A stretch of DNA of 64,000 bases from Hyphomonadaceae bacterium UBA1849 (GCA_002338565.1 DDIN01000005.1:207607-271606), one strand, 5' to 3'. Counted from the first letter of the stretch, positions 9,038-18,132 are shown. Translations and numbers: made by a program. Notes: generated by a model not told the origin, from the letters alone.

Positions 9038-9994
9038 ATGGAAACACGTGCCAGTTATGCCCTGATCGGCGCAGCAGTTCTGGCTGCTTTCGCTGCACTC
9101 ATTGCCTTCACCATCTGGCTAGGCAAGGTCGAGTTTGATCGTGAGTTCTCTGAATATGACGTTGTGTTCGAGGGCGCGGTAAACGGCTTGTCGGAAGGCG
9201 GGCAGGTTCGCTATCTCGGCATTAATGTCGGCGAGGTGGTCAGCCTCTCACTTGATCGCGAGAACACCGAGAATGTCATCGCCCGCATTCGTGTTGATGC
9301 CGATACGCCGGTGCGAACGGACTCCAAGGCCTATCTGGACTTTGCGGGCCTGACCGGTGTGACCTTCATTCAGATCCGTCCGGGGTCGCCTCAGGCCGAC
9401 CTGATGCCGGGCAGCGCGGCTAATCCGCCAATTCTTGAAACCGAGCAGACCCAACTGCAGGAAATCTTTCAGGGCGGTCAGGATTTGATGGCGAATGCGC
9501 AGGTGACTCTGTCGCGTATCAATGCGGTGCTGGACGCGGAGAACGCTGAAGCCTTCCGCCAGACGTTGGGCAATATTCAGCGTATCACGAACGCTTTTGC
9601 TGAAGACGAGCAGCTGATGCGGGATGCCGGTGCTGCGCTGCGTTCGCTTGCCGATGCGGGTGAGGCAGTCGCTGATGCGGCGCGCAGCTTCGGGTCGCTC
9701 GAAACGGATATCCAGACGGCGCTCACGGACATTGCTGACAATGCAGATGTGTTGATTGATGATGCGCGGCGCCTGATCCAGACATCTGAAACGGCGGTGC
9801 TCGAAACACAGGAAAGCATGCGTGGTGTGCGTGAAGCTGTCGAGGAGCCGGCAGAACAGACCCTGCAGGAAATCCAGCGCCTGACGACCGATATGCGATC
9901 GCTTGTGCGCCGCCTTGATCGTATCGCACGCGAAGTCGAGCAGAACCCGCAGAGCTTCATTCAGGGCCAGCCGCGGCCTTACCGAGAGGATTGA
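9038..9994 (+). CDS. mlaD: MlaD-type MCE-domain substrate-binding protein
   Basis: A 318-residue periplasmic protein anchored by one N-terminal TM helix (about residues 7-29). It is followed by an MCE domain (about 38-115, with GAVNGLSEGGQVRYLGINVG) that forms a lipid-conducting ring. The long C-terminal half is predicted helical and coiled-coil, far longer than in E. coli MlaD, and resembles the barrel-extending helices of alphaproteobacterial MCE proteins. It starts 2 bp after mlaF and overlaps the next gene. Confidence 0.92.
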   Translation: METRASYALIGAAVLAAFAALIAFTIWLGKVEFDREFSEYDVVFEGAVNGLSEGGQVRYLGINVGEVVSLSLDRENTENVIARIRVDADTPVRTDSKAYLDFAGLTGVTFIQIRPGSPQADLMPGSAANPPILETEQTQLQEIFQGGQDLMANAQVTLSRINAVLDAENAEAFRQTLGNIQRITNAFAEDEQLMRDAGAALRSLADAGEAVADAARSFGSLETDIQTALTDIADNADVLIDDARRLIQTSETAVLETQESMRGVREAVEEPAEQTLQEIQRLTTDMRSLVRRLDRIAREVEQNPQSFIQGQPRPYRED

Positions 9995-9996
9995 TG

Positions 9997-10602
9997 ATGA
10001 AACTGAAGACAACCGTTCTCAGCCTCACGGCTCTATCGCTTGCCGGATGTGTCTCGGTTCTGCCTGAGCCTGTCGTCCCTGATGCACTTTACCGTTTCAC
10101 CAGCACCTCCCAACCAATGAGTGGTGCGCCTGTGTCGCTGCCCGCCAATATCATCGTGTTCGAGCCTGAAGGCTCGTCACTGCTTCTGGGCCGCAATATC
10201 GCTTATGAGAGCGAAGACGGGGCGCTGAGCGTTTTGCCGGAAGCCGAATGGACCGAGTCTGCCTCGCGTCTTTTACAGTCCGCGCTTCTGGATCGGTTGT
10301 CGCTGCAGGCGTCTGACAGTGAGGGTGTGGCGGTGGATGAGCGCCTGACGCTCAGCGCGGCGTATGAGCTGCACTGGACTGTACGTGATCTGGTCATTGG
10401 CGAGGAAGATGCGGTGGTGACGGCGCGTGTTGAGATTCTCAATGGACGCACGGGCGGCATTGTTGGCCAGACCTTCATCACCAAACGTGAGTCCTATACC
10501 GGCAGAGCGGATACAGAGGGCACGCGCGCACTTATTCGTGCGGCACGCGGCGTGATCGATGAGATTGCGGTAGAGCTGCCCGGCCTGATGTCAGACAGCT
10601 GA
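9997..10602 (+). CDS. ABC transport auxiliary lipoprotein (PqiC/ABC_trans_aux family)
   Basis: An outer-membrane lipoprotein that accompanies MCE transporters. The signal peptide ends in the lipobox LAGC. The mature N-terminus PVVPDALYRFTS and the later FEPEGSSLLLGRNIAYE fit the ABC_trans_aux (PF03886) pattern of about 200 residues. Two ATGs are tandem at 9994 and 9997; AGGA at 9987-9990 gives the better spacing to 9997. It is the last gene of the mla operon and plays the role of an OM partner, since no MlaA, B or C gene is visible nearby. Confidence 0.85.
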   Translation: MKLKTTVLSLTALSLAGCVSVLPEPVVPDALYRFTSTSQPMSGAPVSLPANIIVFEPEGSSLLLGRNIAYESEDGALSVLPEAEWTESASRLLQSALLDRLSLQASDSEGVAVDERLTLSAAYELHWTVRDLVIGEEDAVVTARVEILNGRTGGIVGQTFITKRESYTGRADTEGTRALIRAARGVIDEIAVELPGLMSDS

Positions 10603-10606
10603 TTTG

Positions 10607-12598
10607 CTAGTTCTTCTGGCTATGAAACGCCGCATCCAGAAGCAGGAACGCTGTCAGGCGTTTGGCTGCGGCGGTGCGGCTGCGATCCGCCTCATTCAGA
10701 GACCGCATCGCATCCGTCGTTTCTTCAGAGAGGAAGCGTTCGACAGCCGCGTGGAAATGCTCCTGATCTTCGATACGGTATTGCAGCTCCTGAACCTTTG
10801 GTCCCGCAAACTCGCGAACAGCGCGGCGGCGATTGCGTTCGTTGCGGCGTGACGCACCCGCAATTTTTCGCGTTTCCTTCATCGTGAACGCATCCGTTAG
10901 CGCGATGCCCATATCCTCGACTTCGCTCAGAATGATGCGGGCTGCATCGTCACGTTCTTCAGGATCGGAGGACAGGCCGGCCAGAAGGTCTTTCCAGGAC
11001 AGGCCCATTTCTTTTTGCGATGCGCTGTCGAACGCGAGATCAAACAGAGAGCTTTCCTCACTTGTTGTCTCACTGTTTTCCGGCGCGGGAGTGCGTTCCT
11101 GAACGCTCGTTTCGCCATCGTTTTGCGGTGCAGCCTTCTGCCTTGGCTGCGAGAACAGCATGGACGAGGTGCTCTTATCCGGTTCGCCAAGCGTCTCGAA
11201 GGATGGCTTTGGCTCATCCGTATCAGGCTGGCGCCGGCGCAGATTTTCCGGTGGTGCCGGTGCTGGTGTTGGAGCAGGCGGTTGAGGCTGCGGCGCTACG
11301 GGCTGGGCCGGTGGCTCCGGCATGGCAGGCGCTGCGGACAGAATGTCTCCATCGCTCAGACCGTTCAGCAACGCAGAGGCGCGCTCAATGCGTTGACGGG
11401 CGCGTTCAAGACCGGCTTCAGCTGTGGATGTCGCACGCGTTGCGGCGTCATACAGCATCTGCGAGAGCGCCATGATGCGGTGTTCTGTTTCATCGGCCTG
11501 AGAGCGCGCAGCATCGCCTGCGGCACGCGTAGCCGCTTCAGCCTGCTGACCAGCCGTCTTGAGCTCGGCAAGACCTTTGAGGGCTTCCTGAACGGCTTCG
11601 CGGGACTGGGCTCGGATGAACTCAGAAGCCTCGCGTGTACCATCAAGCGCGTTTGCGACAGCCGAATTGAGAGCGTCGCCCGTCTCGGTCGCGGCGGTTG
11701 CCGCAAGCTCGCTCGCACGGATCGCGGTCTCAACAGTTTTGGAGGACTCGGTCAGGCGTTGCTCGATCTCTTCCACGGACGCGTTAATCCGGGCAGAGCG
11801 GGCCTCGGCATCTGCAGACATTGCGTCGAGCGCAGCCAGCTTGTCGGTCAGCGTCATCGTGGAATCGTTGAGAGACGTCAGACGGTCATCCAGCGCTTTG
11901 TCGGCTTGCGCGACCTCGTGTTGGGCAAGGCGTGCTGCCTCAGCCATGGCGCGCGCCTGACGTGGAATAGCTTCGGAAATAGCCGCAGTTTGTGTCTCAA
12001 CGGCGCTGGAAAGCTCGCCGAGGGCTTGGCGCTCTTCTGCGAGCTTGTTCATCATGCTCGCAATGGTTTTCGTATTCTTCGTGACGAGTTCGGAGAACTC
12101 TTCACGCTCTGTGCCCAGTGTTGCGCGCAGCTCAACCAGTGAGGCGTGAGCGGTTTCCACCAGTTCGTCGACCTTCTGTGTTTCTTCGCGCACTTTATCA
12201 GTCAGCGTCTCAATGCGTGAGCTCGCAGCATCGGCTGGCATGAGGAGCATTTGTGAGGCGCGAAGAACCAGCGTGTTAGCGCGTGCATGGCGCATGGATT
12301 GGCGGCCCATAAAGCCAGCGAGAATAATCGCGATCGCAGGCCCTGCCAGAATAGTGGCGCCAGCAGCGAACCAGAGCGGGTTCATGAGAAGGAAAGCTTG
12401 CGTGCCCAGTGCTGCCCAGGCCGTAAGAACAGCGCCTACATACAGAAATGCGGCTGCAGCAAAGCCTGCGGTAACCATCCAGGTACCGGCTGTTCGGATC
12501 TGTTGAAGCTCTTCCTGAGTTTCCTGAAGGGCTTTCAGATAGTTTTCATCACGCGACTGGGACATGGGGACAGATACTGCAATATTTTGCGGGATCAT
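10607..12598 (-). CDS. Two-TM, long coiled-coil protein, possibly TipN-like polarity factor
   Basis: A 663-residue protein with about 40 cytoplasmic residues, then two adjacent TM helices (about 41-66 and 77-99). A long Ala/Glu/Arg-rich coiled coil follows (about 125-440), then a Pro-rich linker with repeated PAP/PQP (about 445-480) and a helical C-terminal domain (about 525-660). Two N-terminal TM helices followed by a giant coiled coil is the architecture of TipN, the Caulobacter new-pole marker, but the sequence match cannot be tested here. Start ATG 12598 is used; ATG 12565 is an alternative, and neither has a strong Shine-Dalgarno. It ends 4 bp from the convergent mla operon. Confidence 0.7.
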   Translation of the reverse strand: MIPQNIAVSVPMSQSRDENYLKALQETQEELQQIRTAGTWMVTAGFAAAAFLYVGAVLTAWAALGTQAFLLMNPLWFAAGATILAGPAIAIILAGFMGRQSMRHARANTLVLRASQMLLMPADAASSRIETLTDKVREETQKVDELVETAHASLVELRATLGTEREEFSELVTKNTKTIASMMNKLAEERQALGELSSAVETQTAAISEAIPRQARAMAEAARLAQHEVAQADKALDDRLTSLNDSTMTLTDKLAALDAMSADAEARSARINASVEEIEQRLTESSKTVETAIRASELAATAATETGDALNSAVANALDGTREASEFIRAQSREAVQEALKGLAELKTAGQQAEAATRAAGDAARSQADETEHRIMALSQMLYDAATRATSTAEAGLERARQRIERASALLNGLSDGDILSAAPAMPEPPAQPVAPQPQPPAPTPAPAPPENLRRRQPDTDEPKPSFETLGEPDKSTSSMLFSQPRQKAAPQNDGETSVQERTPAPENSETTSEESSLFDLAFDSASQKEMGLSWKDLLAGLSSDPEERDDAARIILSEVEDMGIALTDAFTMKETRKIAGASRRNERNRRRAVREFAGPKVQELQYRIEDQEHFHAAVERFLSEETTDAMRSLNEADRSRTAAAKRLTAFLLLDAAFHSQKN

Positions 12599-12678
12599 GC
12601 GACCGGCAAACGCAGTATTTTTTTAATTTTGTGTTAACAAAACTGTCCGGATTCTGCGACTTGCGGACCGGAGTTCAC

Positions 12679-12891
12679 TTAAGACCGGAAAAGTTCGTGC
12701 TGTGTCAGCGGTGTGTCTTTACGATAAACCGGCGCGGAGATCAGCTGAACAGGGGCTTCTGTCTGCATGTAGATTTTTGCAGCCTGACGCTGCTCTGCAG
12801 AACGATCGGGCTGCGATGTGTAATCAACACCGATCCAGCTCAGAACGGTGACGAGGATTACGTCTCTCAGTATGACAAGAATTTCTAACAT
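12679..12891 (-). CDS. Small single-TM protein, unknown
   Basis: A 70-residue reading frame with an N-terminal hydrophobic helix (LEILVILRDVILVTVLSW) followed by a polar tail. It is supported by a good ribosome-binding site: GGAG six bases before the ATG on the minus strand. It fills an otherwise empty 440-bp stretch between the coiled-coil gene and the HPt gene. No family was recognised. A spurious frame cannot be ruled out. Confidence 0.5.
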   Translation of the reverse strand: MLEILVILRDVILVTVLSWIGVDYTSQPDRSAEQRQAAKIYMQTEAPVQLISAPVYRKDTPLTQHELFRS

Positions 12892-13037
12892 CACTGACTC
12901 CAGACCCCTTGAAGCATGCTCAATATCGCTGAAAATGGCATCTACAACAAGACTGCGGCGCCGATTATTTGATGAAACCCTGTTAATGTATTCCTGCTAC
13001 TGCGAGTACTCTGAAAGCGTTCGCACAGGATATCATT

Positions 13038-13409
13038 ATGGACCGCTGGATCGACCGGCAGCAGCTCGCAAACAATACCGCTCTGGATGCGGAGCTTGCT
13101 CTTGAAGTTCTTGAGATTTTCAAAGGCCAGGTTGAAACCTGGGGGCAGATGCTGGACGCAAATGATGCGCCCGAACGCTGGGCTGATGCGGCTCATACCA
13201 TTAAGGGCGCAGCGTTAGGTATCGGCGCCGGACCACTGGCAGAGGCCTGTAAAGCGGCAGAAGCGGCGGGTCGGTCAGAGCCACCGCCATCAAAAACGCG
13301 GGCGGCCGTACTCATCAACGATATCCGCGATGTTCTATACCCCACGCTGGAAAGCGTCGCGCGCGTCGATCACGAATTGCGCGTGTCTGGCTTTTTGAGA
13401 TTGTCGTAG
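13038..13409 (+). CDS. Histidine phosphotransfer (HPt) domain protein
   Basis: A 123-residue stand-alone HPt protein that would relay phosphate between hybrid kinases and response regulators. The phosphorylatable histidine is H53 in AAHTIKGAALGIGA, with the helical hairpin before and after it. AGGA lies about nine bases before the ATG. No kinase or receiver gene is adjacent, so partners are elsewhere. Its 3' end overlaps the convergent chorismate mutase gene by 40 bp. Confidence 0.85.
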   Translation: MDRWIDRQQLANNTALDAELALEVLEIFKGQVETWGQMLDANDAPERWADAAHTIKGAALGIGAGPLAEACKAAEAAGRSEPPPSKTRAAVLINDIRDVLYPTLESVARVDHELRVSGFLRLS

Positions 13410-13714
13410 GAATTGAATTCGTAAGCGATCGACTGCTCGATCAGGAGACGCCAGACAGGCTCTGCAATTTCAGGGGCGAGGCCGCATTCCTTGCAGGCTT
13501 CCAGAACATTTGAAACGACCTGCTCGATGCGTGGTTCGTCGCGAACGGCCTCACGTTTTGGCTTGATACGTGCAGCGGCGTCCATGAAGGTCTGGCGTTC
13601 AGCGAGAATCTCCACGAGTACCCGATCCAGCCGGTCCACTTCATAGCGGACGTCCGACATCGTTTGAGCTGTCTCTGCAGTGTGCTTGCGCGGCACGGAC
13701 GTATAGCTGGTCAT
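13370..13714 (-). CDS. Chorismate mutase (AroQ class)
   Basis: Converts chorismate to prephenate for Phe/Tyr synthesis. The all-helical AroQ domain starts at RYEVDRLDRVLVEILAERQ (active-site Arg, with the ERQTFMDAAARIK helix) and continues through EPRIEQVVSNV. ATG 13714 has AGGAG 11 bases upstream; ATG 13660, right at the domain, and ATG 13735 are alternatives, so the first 18 residues are uncertain. There is no fused prephenate dehydratase or dehydrogenase. It converges on the HPt gene. Confidence 0.85.
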   Translation of the reverse strand: MTSYTSVPRKHTAETAQTMSDVRYEVDRLDRVLVEILAERQTFMDAAARIKPKREAVRDEPRIEQVVSNVLEACKECGLAPEIAEPVWRLLIEQSIAYEFNSYDNLKKPDTRNS

Positions 13715-13810
13715 GTGAAACTGGGCTCCTGACATCTCTCTGTTAAGACCGGAGCCCGTTTGCAATGTAATCGCTACCACGTCCACGATACGCCATAGTA
13801 ATGGCGGCGT

Positions 13811-15907
13811 TTAGCCCGTTGAGACGATGCGAACCGTGCCGAGATTTGGCTGTTCTCCATCGGGAGAAAACAGCGTTTCTATGGTATGTTGTGAGCTTCG
13901 GATCTCAATCAGGTCGGAAAGCTTTTCCGGACGCCCGAGCAGGAAGCCCTGAATCTCGTCACAGCCTTCTTCTTTCAGAATGCTGAGCTGAGCCGCGCTC
14001 TCGACGCCTTCAGCCAGAACCGGAATGGAAAGACTTTTGCCAAGCGACAGAACCGAACGCACGAGTGCGCGGGATTCACGGCTGACCTCGATTTCCGACA
14101 TGAAGAAGCGGTCCAGTTTGATCTTGTCGAACGGGAAGGAGCGGAGGATTTCCAGCGAGGAATAGCCCGTGCCGAAATCATCCAGCGCCACCTTAACGCC
14201 GAGCGCTTTGATCTGGCGCAACACGTGGAGAGATCGGTCACGGTCTTCCAGAATTGCGGTTTCCGTTAGCTCGATTTCGAGACGGTGTGGCGGCAGGCCG
14301 GTCTCCAGGAGTGTCTGGTGGACGATGCGCGGCAGTTCTACCTGCGTAAGCTGCAGAGCCGACATGTTTACTGCGACTTTGTCTTCCGATTCCCAGCCTG
14401 CAGCATCTTCACATGCACGGCGCAGAACCCATTCGCCCAAGCGAATGATAAGCCCGCTTTCTTCCGCAATAGGGATGAAGACGCTCGGTGAAATTGGCCC
14501 CAGCTTTGGATGCGTCCAGCGCAGAAGGGCTTCAAGGCCGCTGATTTTGCTTGATTTAACGGACGCCTGAAGCTGGTAGTAAAGCTCCAGCTCATTGTTT
14601 TCGAGCGCCTGAGCCAGAGATGCGGCAAGCTCCCGCTTCTGCCGTGCTTCTTCGTCCATAGAAGCGGTGTAGAAGCAGATTGAGTTGGAGGCATGTATCT
14701 TCGCGCGATACATTGCGAGGTCGGCATTATTGCGCAGCGTGTCGCTGTCTTTGCCGTCGTCAGGGTAGCAGGCGATACCAATGCTGCCGCTCAGATGGAG
14801 CGTGGTTTCATTGACCTGAAGGCGTGTATTCAGCGCCGATTGAAGGCGCGAGAGAAAGTCTTCCAGCTCTTCTTCGGTGGAATATTCCTTCGTCGCGGCG
14901 AATTCATCTCCACCGAGCCGCGCGACAATCTCGCCGCTATGACATTGCGCTTTGAAGCCGTTGGCGAGCGCGATCAGAGCTGCATCACCAGCTTTGTGGC
15001 CATGGGAGTCGTTAATGTCTTTGAATCGATCCATATCAATGCCGATCACGGCCAGACGCGAGCCTGTACGCTCCGACTTCTCGATGCGGCTGTTCAGGTC
15101 ATCCATGTAGGCATTGCGATTGGCCAGACCGGTTAGCGTGTCCGTCATGGCCATTTTCAGGAGTTTTTCGTATCCCGCTTTTTTCTGGTCCTGATCGAGG
15201 AAGAAGGTGGCCGCGCCAAGAGCAATCACCATCATACCCGCGAATGCAGTCGCGATAGACAGCGCCGTAAAGGTTTCAGCATCCATAGGCATATCGGAAA
15301 TGGACAGAGATGTGATCTCCATCGCGGACATGCCGGTGAAGTGGAGGCTGATAACGCCCAGCGCGTACAGTGCGACGGAGGGCAGGTTGAAACGCAGGTT
15401 CGAGAAACGATTAAACGCCCAGCCGGATGCTGCAGTGAACAGGCAGCTGAGAATAACGGACGCGGCAACGTAGGACATGTCCCACTCAACAATGCCATCC
15501 ACGCGGTATGCGAGCATGCCCACATAATGAAGTGCAGCCATGCTGCCACCCAGTGTGAGATTGCCTGTAATGACTGTAAGCGGCGTGCGCCCATAGATCA
15601 CAAGTCCTGTCGCCATGAAGAAGCCGAACATCGGCGCAATCAGCGAAACCAGCGTAAGGACGGGGTCCAGAACGACGGGTACATGAGCCTGGAAGGACAG
15701 CATTGAAATAAAGTGGGTACACCAGACGGTCGTACACAGCGCCGCGGCGCTGATGCCCATCCAGCTAACTCTCACCAGGCCTGTCGAGTGCAGACACTGT
15801 CTTAAAAGCTGCACATAGGTCAGAGACCCGGCAATACAGATGAAAGCTGCGAGCAATACGAGACGAATGTCATGCTCGAAAGCAAGGCAGTAAATAACGT
15901 TTATCAT
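13811..15907 (-). CDS. MHYT-GGDEF-EAL membrane c-di-GMP signalling enzyme
   Basis: A 698-residue bifunctional-type c-di-GMP protein. The N-terminal seven-TM MHYT sensor carries CTHFISM, LHYVGM and LHFTGM (His/Met pairs proposed to bind metal or gases). GGDEF follows with an intact RLGGDEF A-site and the NRNAYMDDL entry region. The EAL domain has EALLRW, NMSA, ELTET, LDDFGTGYSS, KLDRFF and AEGVES, so the phosphodiesterase residues look complete. A longer frame to 16027 would run through the terminator of the next gene, so ATG 15907 is used. It is monocistronic, and c-di-GMP commonly controls holdfast and motility in this group. Confidence 0.93.
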   Translation of the reverse strand: MINVIYCLAFEHDIRLVLLAAFICIAGSLTYVQLLRQCLHSTGLVRVSWMGISAAALCTTVWCTHFISMLSFQAHVPVVLDPVLTLVSLIAPMFGFFMATGLVIYGRTPLTVITGNLTLGGSMAALHYVGMLAYRVDGIVEWDMSYVAASVILSCLFTAASGWAFNRFSNLRFNLPSVALYALGVISLHFTGMSAMEITSLSISDMPMDAETFTALSIATAFAGMMVIALGAATFFLDQDQKKAGYEKLLKMAMTDTLTGLANRNAYMDDLNSRIEKSERTGSRLAVIGIDMDRFKDINDSHGHKAGDAALIALANGFKAQCHSGEIVARLGGDEFAATKEYSTEEELEDFLSRLQSALNTRLQVNETTLHLSGSIGIACYPDDGKDSDTLRNNADLAMYRAKIHASNSICFYTASMDEEARQKRELAASLAQALENNELELYYQLQASVKSSKISGLEALLRWTHPKLGPISPSVFIPIAEESGLIIRLGEWVLRRACEDAAGWESEDKVAVNMSALQLTQVELPRIVHQTLLETGLPPHRLEIELTETAILEDRDRSLHVLRQIKALGVKVALDDFGTGYSSLEILRSFPFDKIKLDRFFMSEIEVSRESRALVRSVLSLGKSLSIPVLAEGVESAAQLSILKEEGCDEIQGFLLGRPEKLSDLIEIRSSQHTIETLFSPDGEQPNLGTVRIVSTG

Positions 15908-16014
15908 CGAGTCCCGGCGAGTGATTTGTGTTGCAAACCTGAGTAAACTCGTCGGATTAAGATGGCGTTCGAGAGATCGGATAATTTGTCCGAATGCGTT
16001 TACGTTTGAGTATG

Positions 16015-16045
16015 AAAAAAAAGCCACCGGCAGGGCCGATGGCTT
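16015..16045 (-). terminator. Intrinsic terminator downstream of ferredoxin-NADP reductase
   Basis: Read on the minus strand, a 10-bp stem AAGCCATCGG/CCGGTGGCTT with one G-U pair and loop CCCTG is followed by eight T (16015-16022). It lies just beyond the fpr stop and inside the unused 5' extension of the GGDEF-EAL frame. Confidence 0.85.
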
Positions 16046-16072
16046 TTATGTTTTTCAGTGTGTTAGCAGTAG

Positions 16073-16885
16073 TTAGCCTGCGAAGGCTTTCTCAATAACA
16101 AAGTCGGCTGGCGCGGCATTGGAGCCTTCAACCAGGCCTGCCTTTTCGCAGAGCGCTTTGGTGTCCTGAATCATCTGCATGGAGCCGCAAATCATGACGC
16201 GGTCTGTCTCCGCGTTGAGTGGTGGAACACCCAGATCTTCGAACAGTTTGCCGCTCTCGATCAGATCAGTGATGCGCCCCATGCGTGGGAAGTCTTCACG
16301 CGTGACCGAGTTATAAAGGCGGAATTTGTGCGCGTACTCGTCGCAAAGCGGATCCTCCGGCAGAGCTGCTGTCAGCTCTTCGCCATAGGCCAGCTCTGAG
16401 ATTTCACGACAGGTGTGTGTGAGGATGACTTCGTCGAACTTCTGGTATGTCTCCGGATCGCGCATCAGGCTCGCAAATGGCGCGATGCCTGTACCTGTAG
16501 AGAACATGTAGAGGCGTTTCGCCGGTGTGAGTGCGTCATGCACCAACGTACCTGTTGGCTTCTTGCCGAGCAGAACCTTGTCGCCCGGTTTAATGTCGCA
16601 GAGACGGGAAGTCAGAGGGCCGTCCGGCACTTTGATTGAGAAAAACTCAAGCTCTTCATCCCAGGACGGACTGGCGATAGAGTAAGCGCGCAGAAGCGGT
16701 TTGCCGTCTTCTTTTGGAAGACCAATCATCACGAATTCACCCGAACGGAAGCGGAAGCTACCTGGACGCGTGATCCGGAACTTGAACAAACGGTCTGTAT
16801 AGTGTTGGACGGAAAGTACCGTCTCCTCTGTCGGCGCGTTCGGATTTACCTTTTTCACCGGGCTGGCTGCTTGCGTCTCGCTCAA
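16073..16885 (-). CDS. fpr: Ferredoxin/flavodoxin-NADP+ reductase
   Basis: FAD enzyme that shuttles electrons between NADPH and ferredoxin or flavodoxin, in bacteria often tied to oxidative stress and Fe-S or sulfite metabolism. The 270-residue length is normal. FAD-binding RAYSIAS and NADP-binding FSTGTGIAPFAS are both present, and the C-terminus DFVIEKAFAG is the subclass-I type tail. The only in-frame start before the domain is TTG (16883-16885), with AGAGGA seven bases upstream. It lies one gene away from the sulfite reductase operon, which needs a reductant source. Confidence 0.93.
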   Translation of the reverse strand: MSETQAASPVKKVNPNAPTEETVLSVQHYTDRLFKFRITRPGSFRFRSGEFVMIGLPKEDGKPLLRAYSIASPSWDEELEFFSIKVPDGPLTSRLCDIKPGDKVLLGKKPTGTLVHDALTPAKRLYMFSTGTGIAPFASLMRDPETYQKFDEVILTHTCREISELAYGEELTAALPEDPLCDEYAHKFRLYNSVTREDFPRMGRITDLIESGKLFEDLGVPPLNAETDRVMICGSMQMIQDTKALCEKAGLVEGSNAAPADFVIEKAFAG

Positions 16886-17008
16886 CGGCCTGTCCTCTTT
16901 TCTTTAGGTTATAACGTTTCTGAACTTGCGGGTCAGCATTTACGCTTGGATAGACATAGGAGCAACCGGTCAACAAGTCGCGCCTGTCTAACAGAGCCTT
17001 GAGAAATG

Positions 17009-17941
17009 CTAAACTCCCACAATTTCATCGCGGATGGCTTCGGTTTTGAGCCATTTAATGAAGGTTCTGGATTCAATCGTCTGGGTCCGGCCCCTTGGCC
17101 AGACGACGAAGTAAGCAAAGTCGATCAGCGTCGAGCCATCAGGGAAGGGCGCGACCAGTCGGCCACTCGCAAGGTCAGCTGCGGCAATCGCTTTCTTGGC
17201 AAGCGCCACACCACGCCCCGTCGCTGCGGCTTCGATAGCGAGCATGGACTGGTTGAAGTGCGGCCCTTTATGGCCATCGATGTTTTCAACGCCGCGTGCC
17301 CGCAGCCAGCTCGACCAGTCCGGACAGGACGGATCTCGCTCTGTGCCGGCATCATGCAGCAGTGTGTGCCGCGCGAGGTCTTCCGGGCGCTTAATCGCGT
17401 CCGGCCCCTCCATCAGATGCGGAGAGCAGACCGGCAGAACCGTCTCTTCCATGAGTTTTTCTGATTTGAGGCCTTCATACACGCCGCGGCCATACCGGAT
17501 GGCGAGGTCGGTATCGGCGGTCGTGAAATCGGTGAGCCCCATATCGGCGGAGACCCAGGCTTCGATTTCTGGGTGGGCTGTGTGGAACCGGTCCAGTTTT
17601 GGCGCGAGCCATTTGGCGGCAAAGCTCGGCGCGCAGGAAATCATCACCTTACCCTTACGGGCAGGCGCGCGCATGATCCGGCCAGCTTCAACCAGCTTGT
17701 CGAACGCATCACGCACCAGCGGCAGCGCAGCCTGCGCTGCATCGGTCAGAAGGACCTGACGGCCCGTGCGGCGGAACAGAGGCACATTGGTGTATTCTTC
17801 CATCAGCCGGATTTGCTGGCTGATCGCTCCCGGCGTCACGTCCAGCTCTTCGGCTGCCTTAGTGAAGGAAAGATGGCGGGCAGCGGCTTCAAATGCCTTC
17901 AGCGCATTTAGAGGAGGTAATCTGTCTTTTGAGTCCGACAT
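17009..17941 (-). CDS. LysR-family transcriptional regulator (GcvA-like)
   Basis: A 310-residue LTTR. The N-terminal winged HTH is PPLNALKAFEAAARHLSFTKAAEELDVTPGAISQQIR (residues about 8-45), which is the GcvA/AmpR subgroup pattern, followed by a periplasmic-binding-like effector domain. Start ATG 17941 is chosen because it is the family N-terminus; the frame extends 19 codons upstream. It is divergent from cysG with about 190 bp between, the usual arrangement for an LTTR and its target, so control of the siroheme/sulfite reductase operon is possible. The effector is unknown. Confidence 0.88.
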   Translation of the reverse strand: MSDSKDRLPPLNALKAFEAAARHLSFTKAAEELDVTPGAISQQIRLMEEYTNVPLFRRTGRQVLLTDAAQAALPLVRDAFDKLVEAGRIMRAPARKGKVMISCAPSFAAKWLAPKLDRFHTAHPEIEAWVSADMGLTDFTTADTDLAIRYGRGVYEGLKSEKLMEETVLPVCSPHLMEGPDAIKRPEDLARHTLLHDAGTERDPSCPDWSSWLRARGVENIDGHKGPHFNQSMLAIEAAATGRGVALAKKAIAAADLASGRLVAPFPDGSTLIDFAYFVVWPRGRTQTIESRTFIKWLKTEAIRDEIVGV

Positions 17942-18077
17942 AAGGCAGGGGTCCCGAAAATGGTGTATAGAAAGGCTTTTGCCGCCTGTATTCCGCACAA
18001 TACATAAAGGCCTATCGCAAAATTGTAAGATAAGTATTTCTAAACGGTCGCATTAATGGTGAAGACTTGTGATAAGC

Positions 18078-18106
18078 GCCTCAGACGGCATTTTGCAGAC
18101 TGAGGC
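18078..18106. promoter_or_regulatory. Inverted repeat in the LysR-cysG intergenic region
   Basis: Perfect 7-bp arms GCCTCAG (18078-18084) and CTGAGGC (18100-18106) separated by 15 bp, ending 26 bp before the cysG start. It may be an operator, for example for the divergent LysR protein, or an RNA hairpin in the cysG leader. Confidence 0.4.
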
Positions 18107-18132
18107 TAACTGACTAGCCATTGGAGCGTCGC

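Noticed and set aside
11015..12142. Plus-strand open frame (375 codons) opposite the coiled-coil gene
   Set aside because: Cys/Arg/Trp-rich translation without any motif; the minus-strand protein has clear TM and coiled-coil structure.
15908..16027. 40-codon N-terminal extension of the MHYT-GGDEF-EAL protein
   Set aside because: It would include the fpr terminator, and MHYT proteins begin just before TM1, as with ATG 15907.
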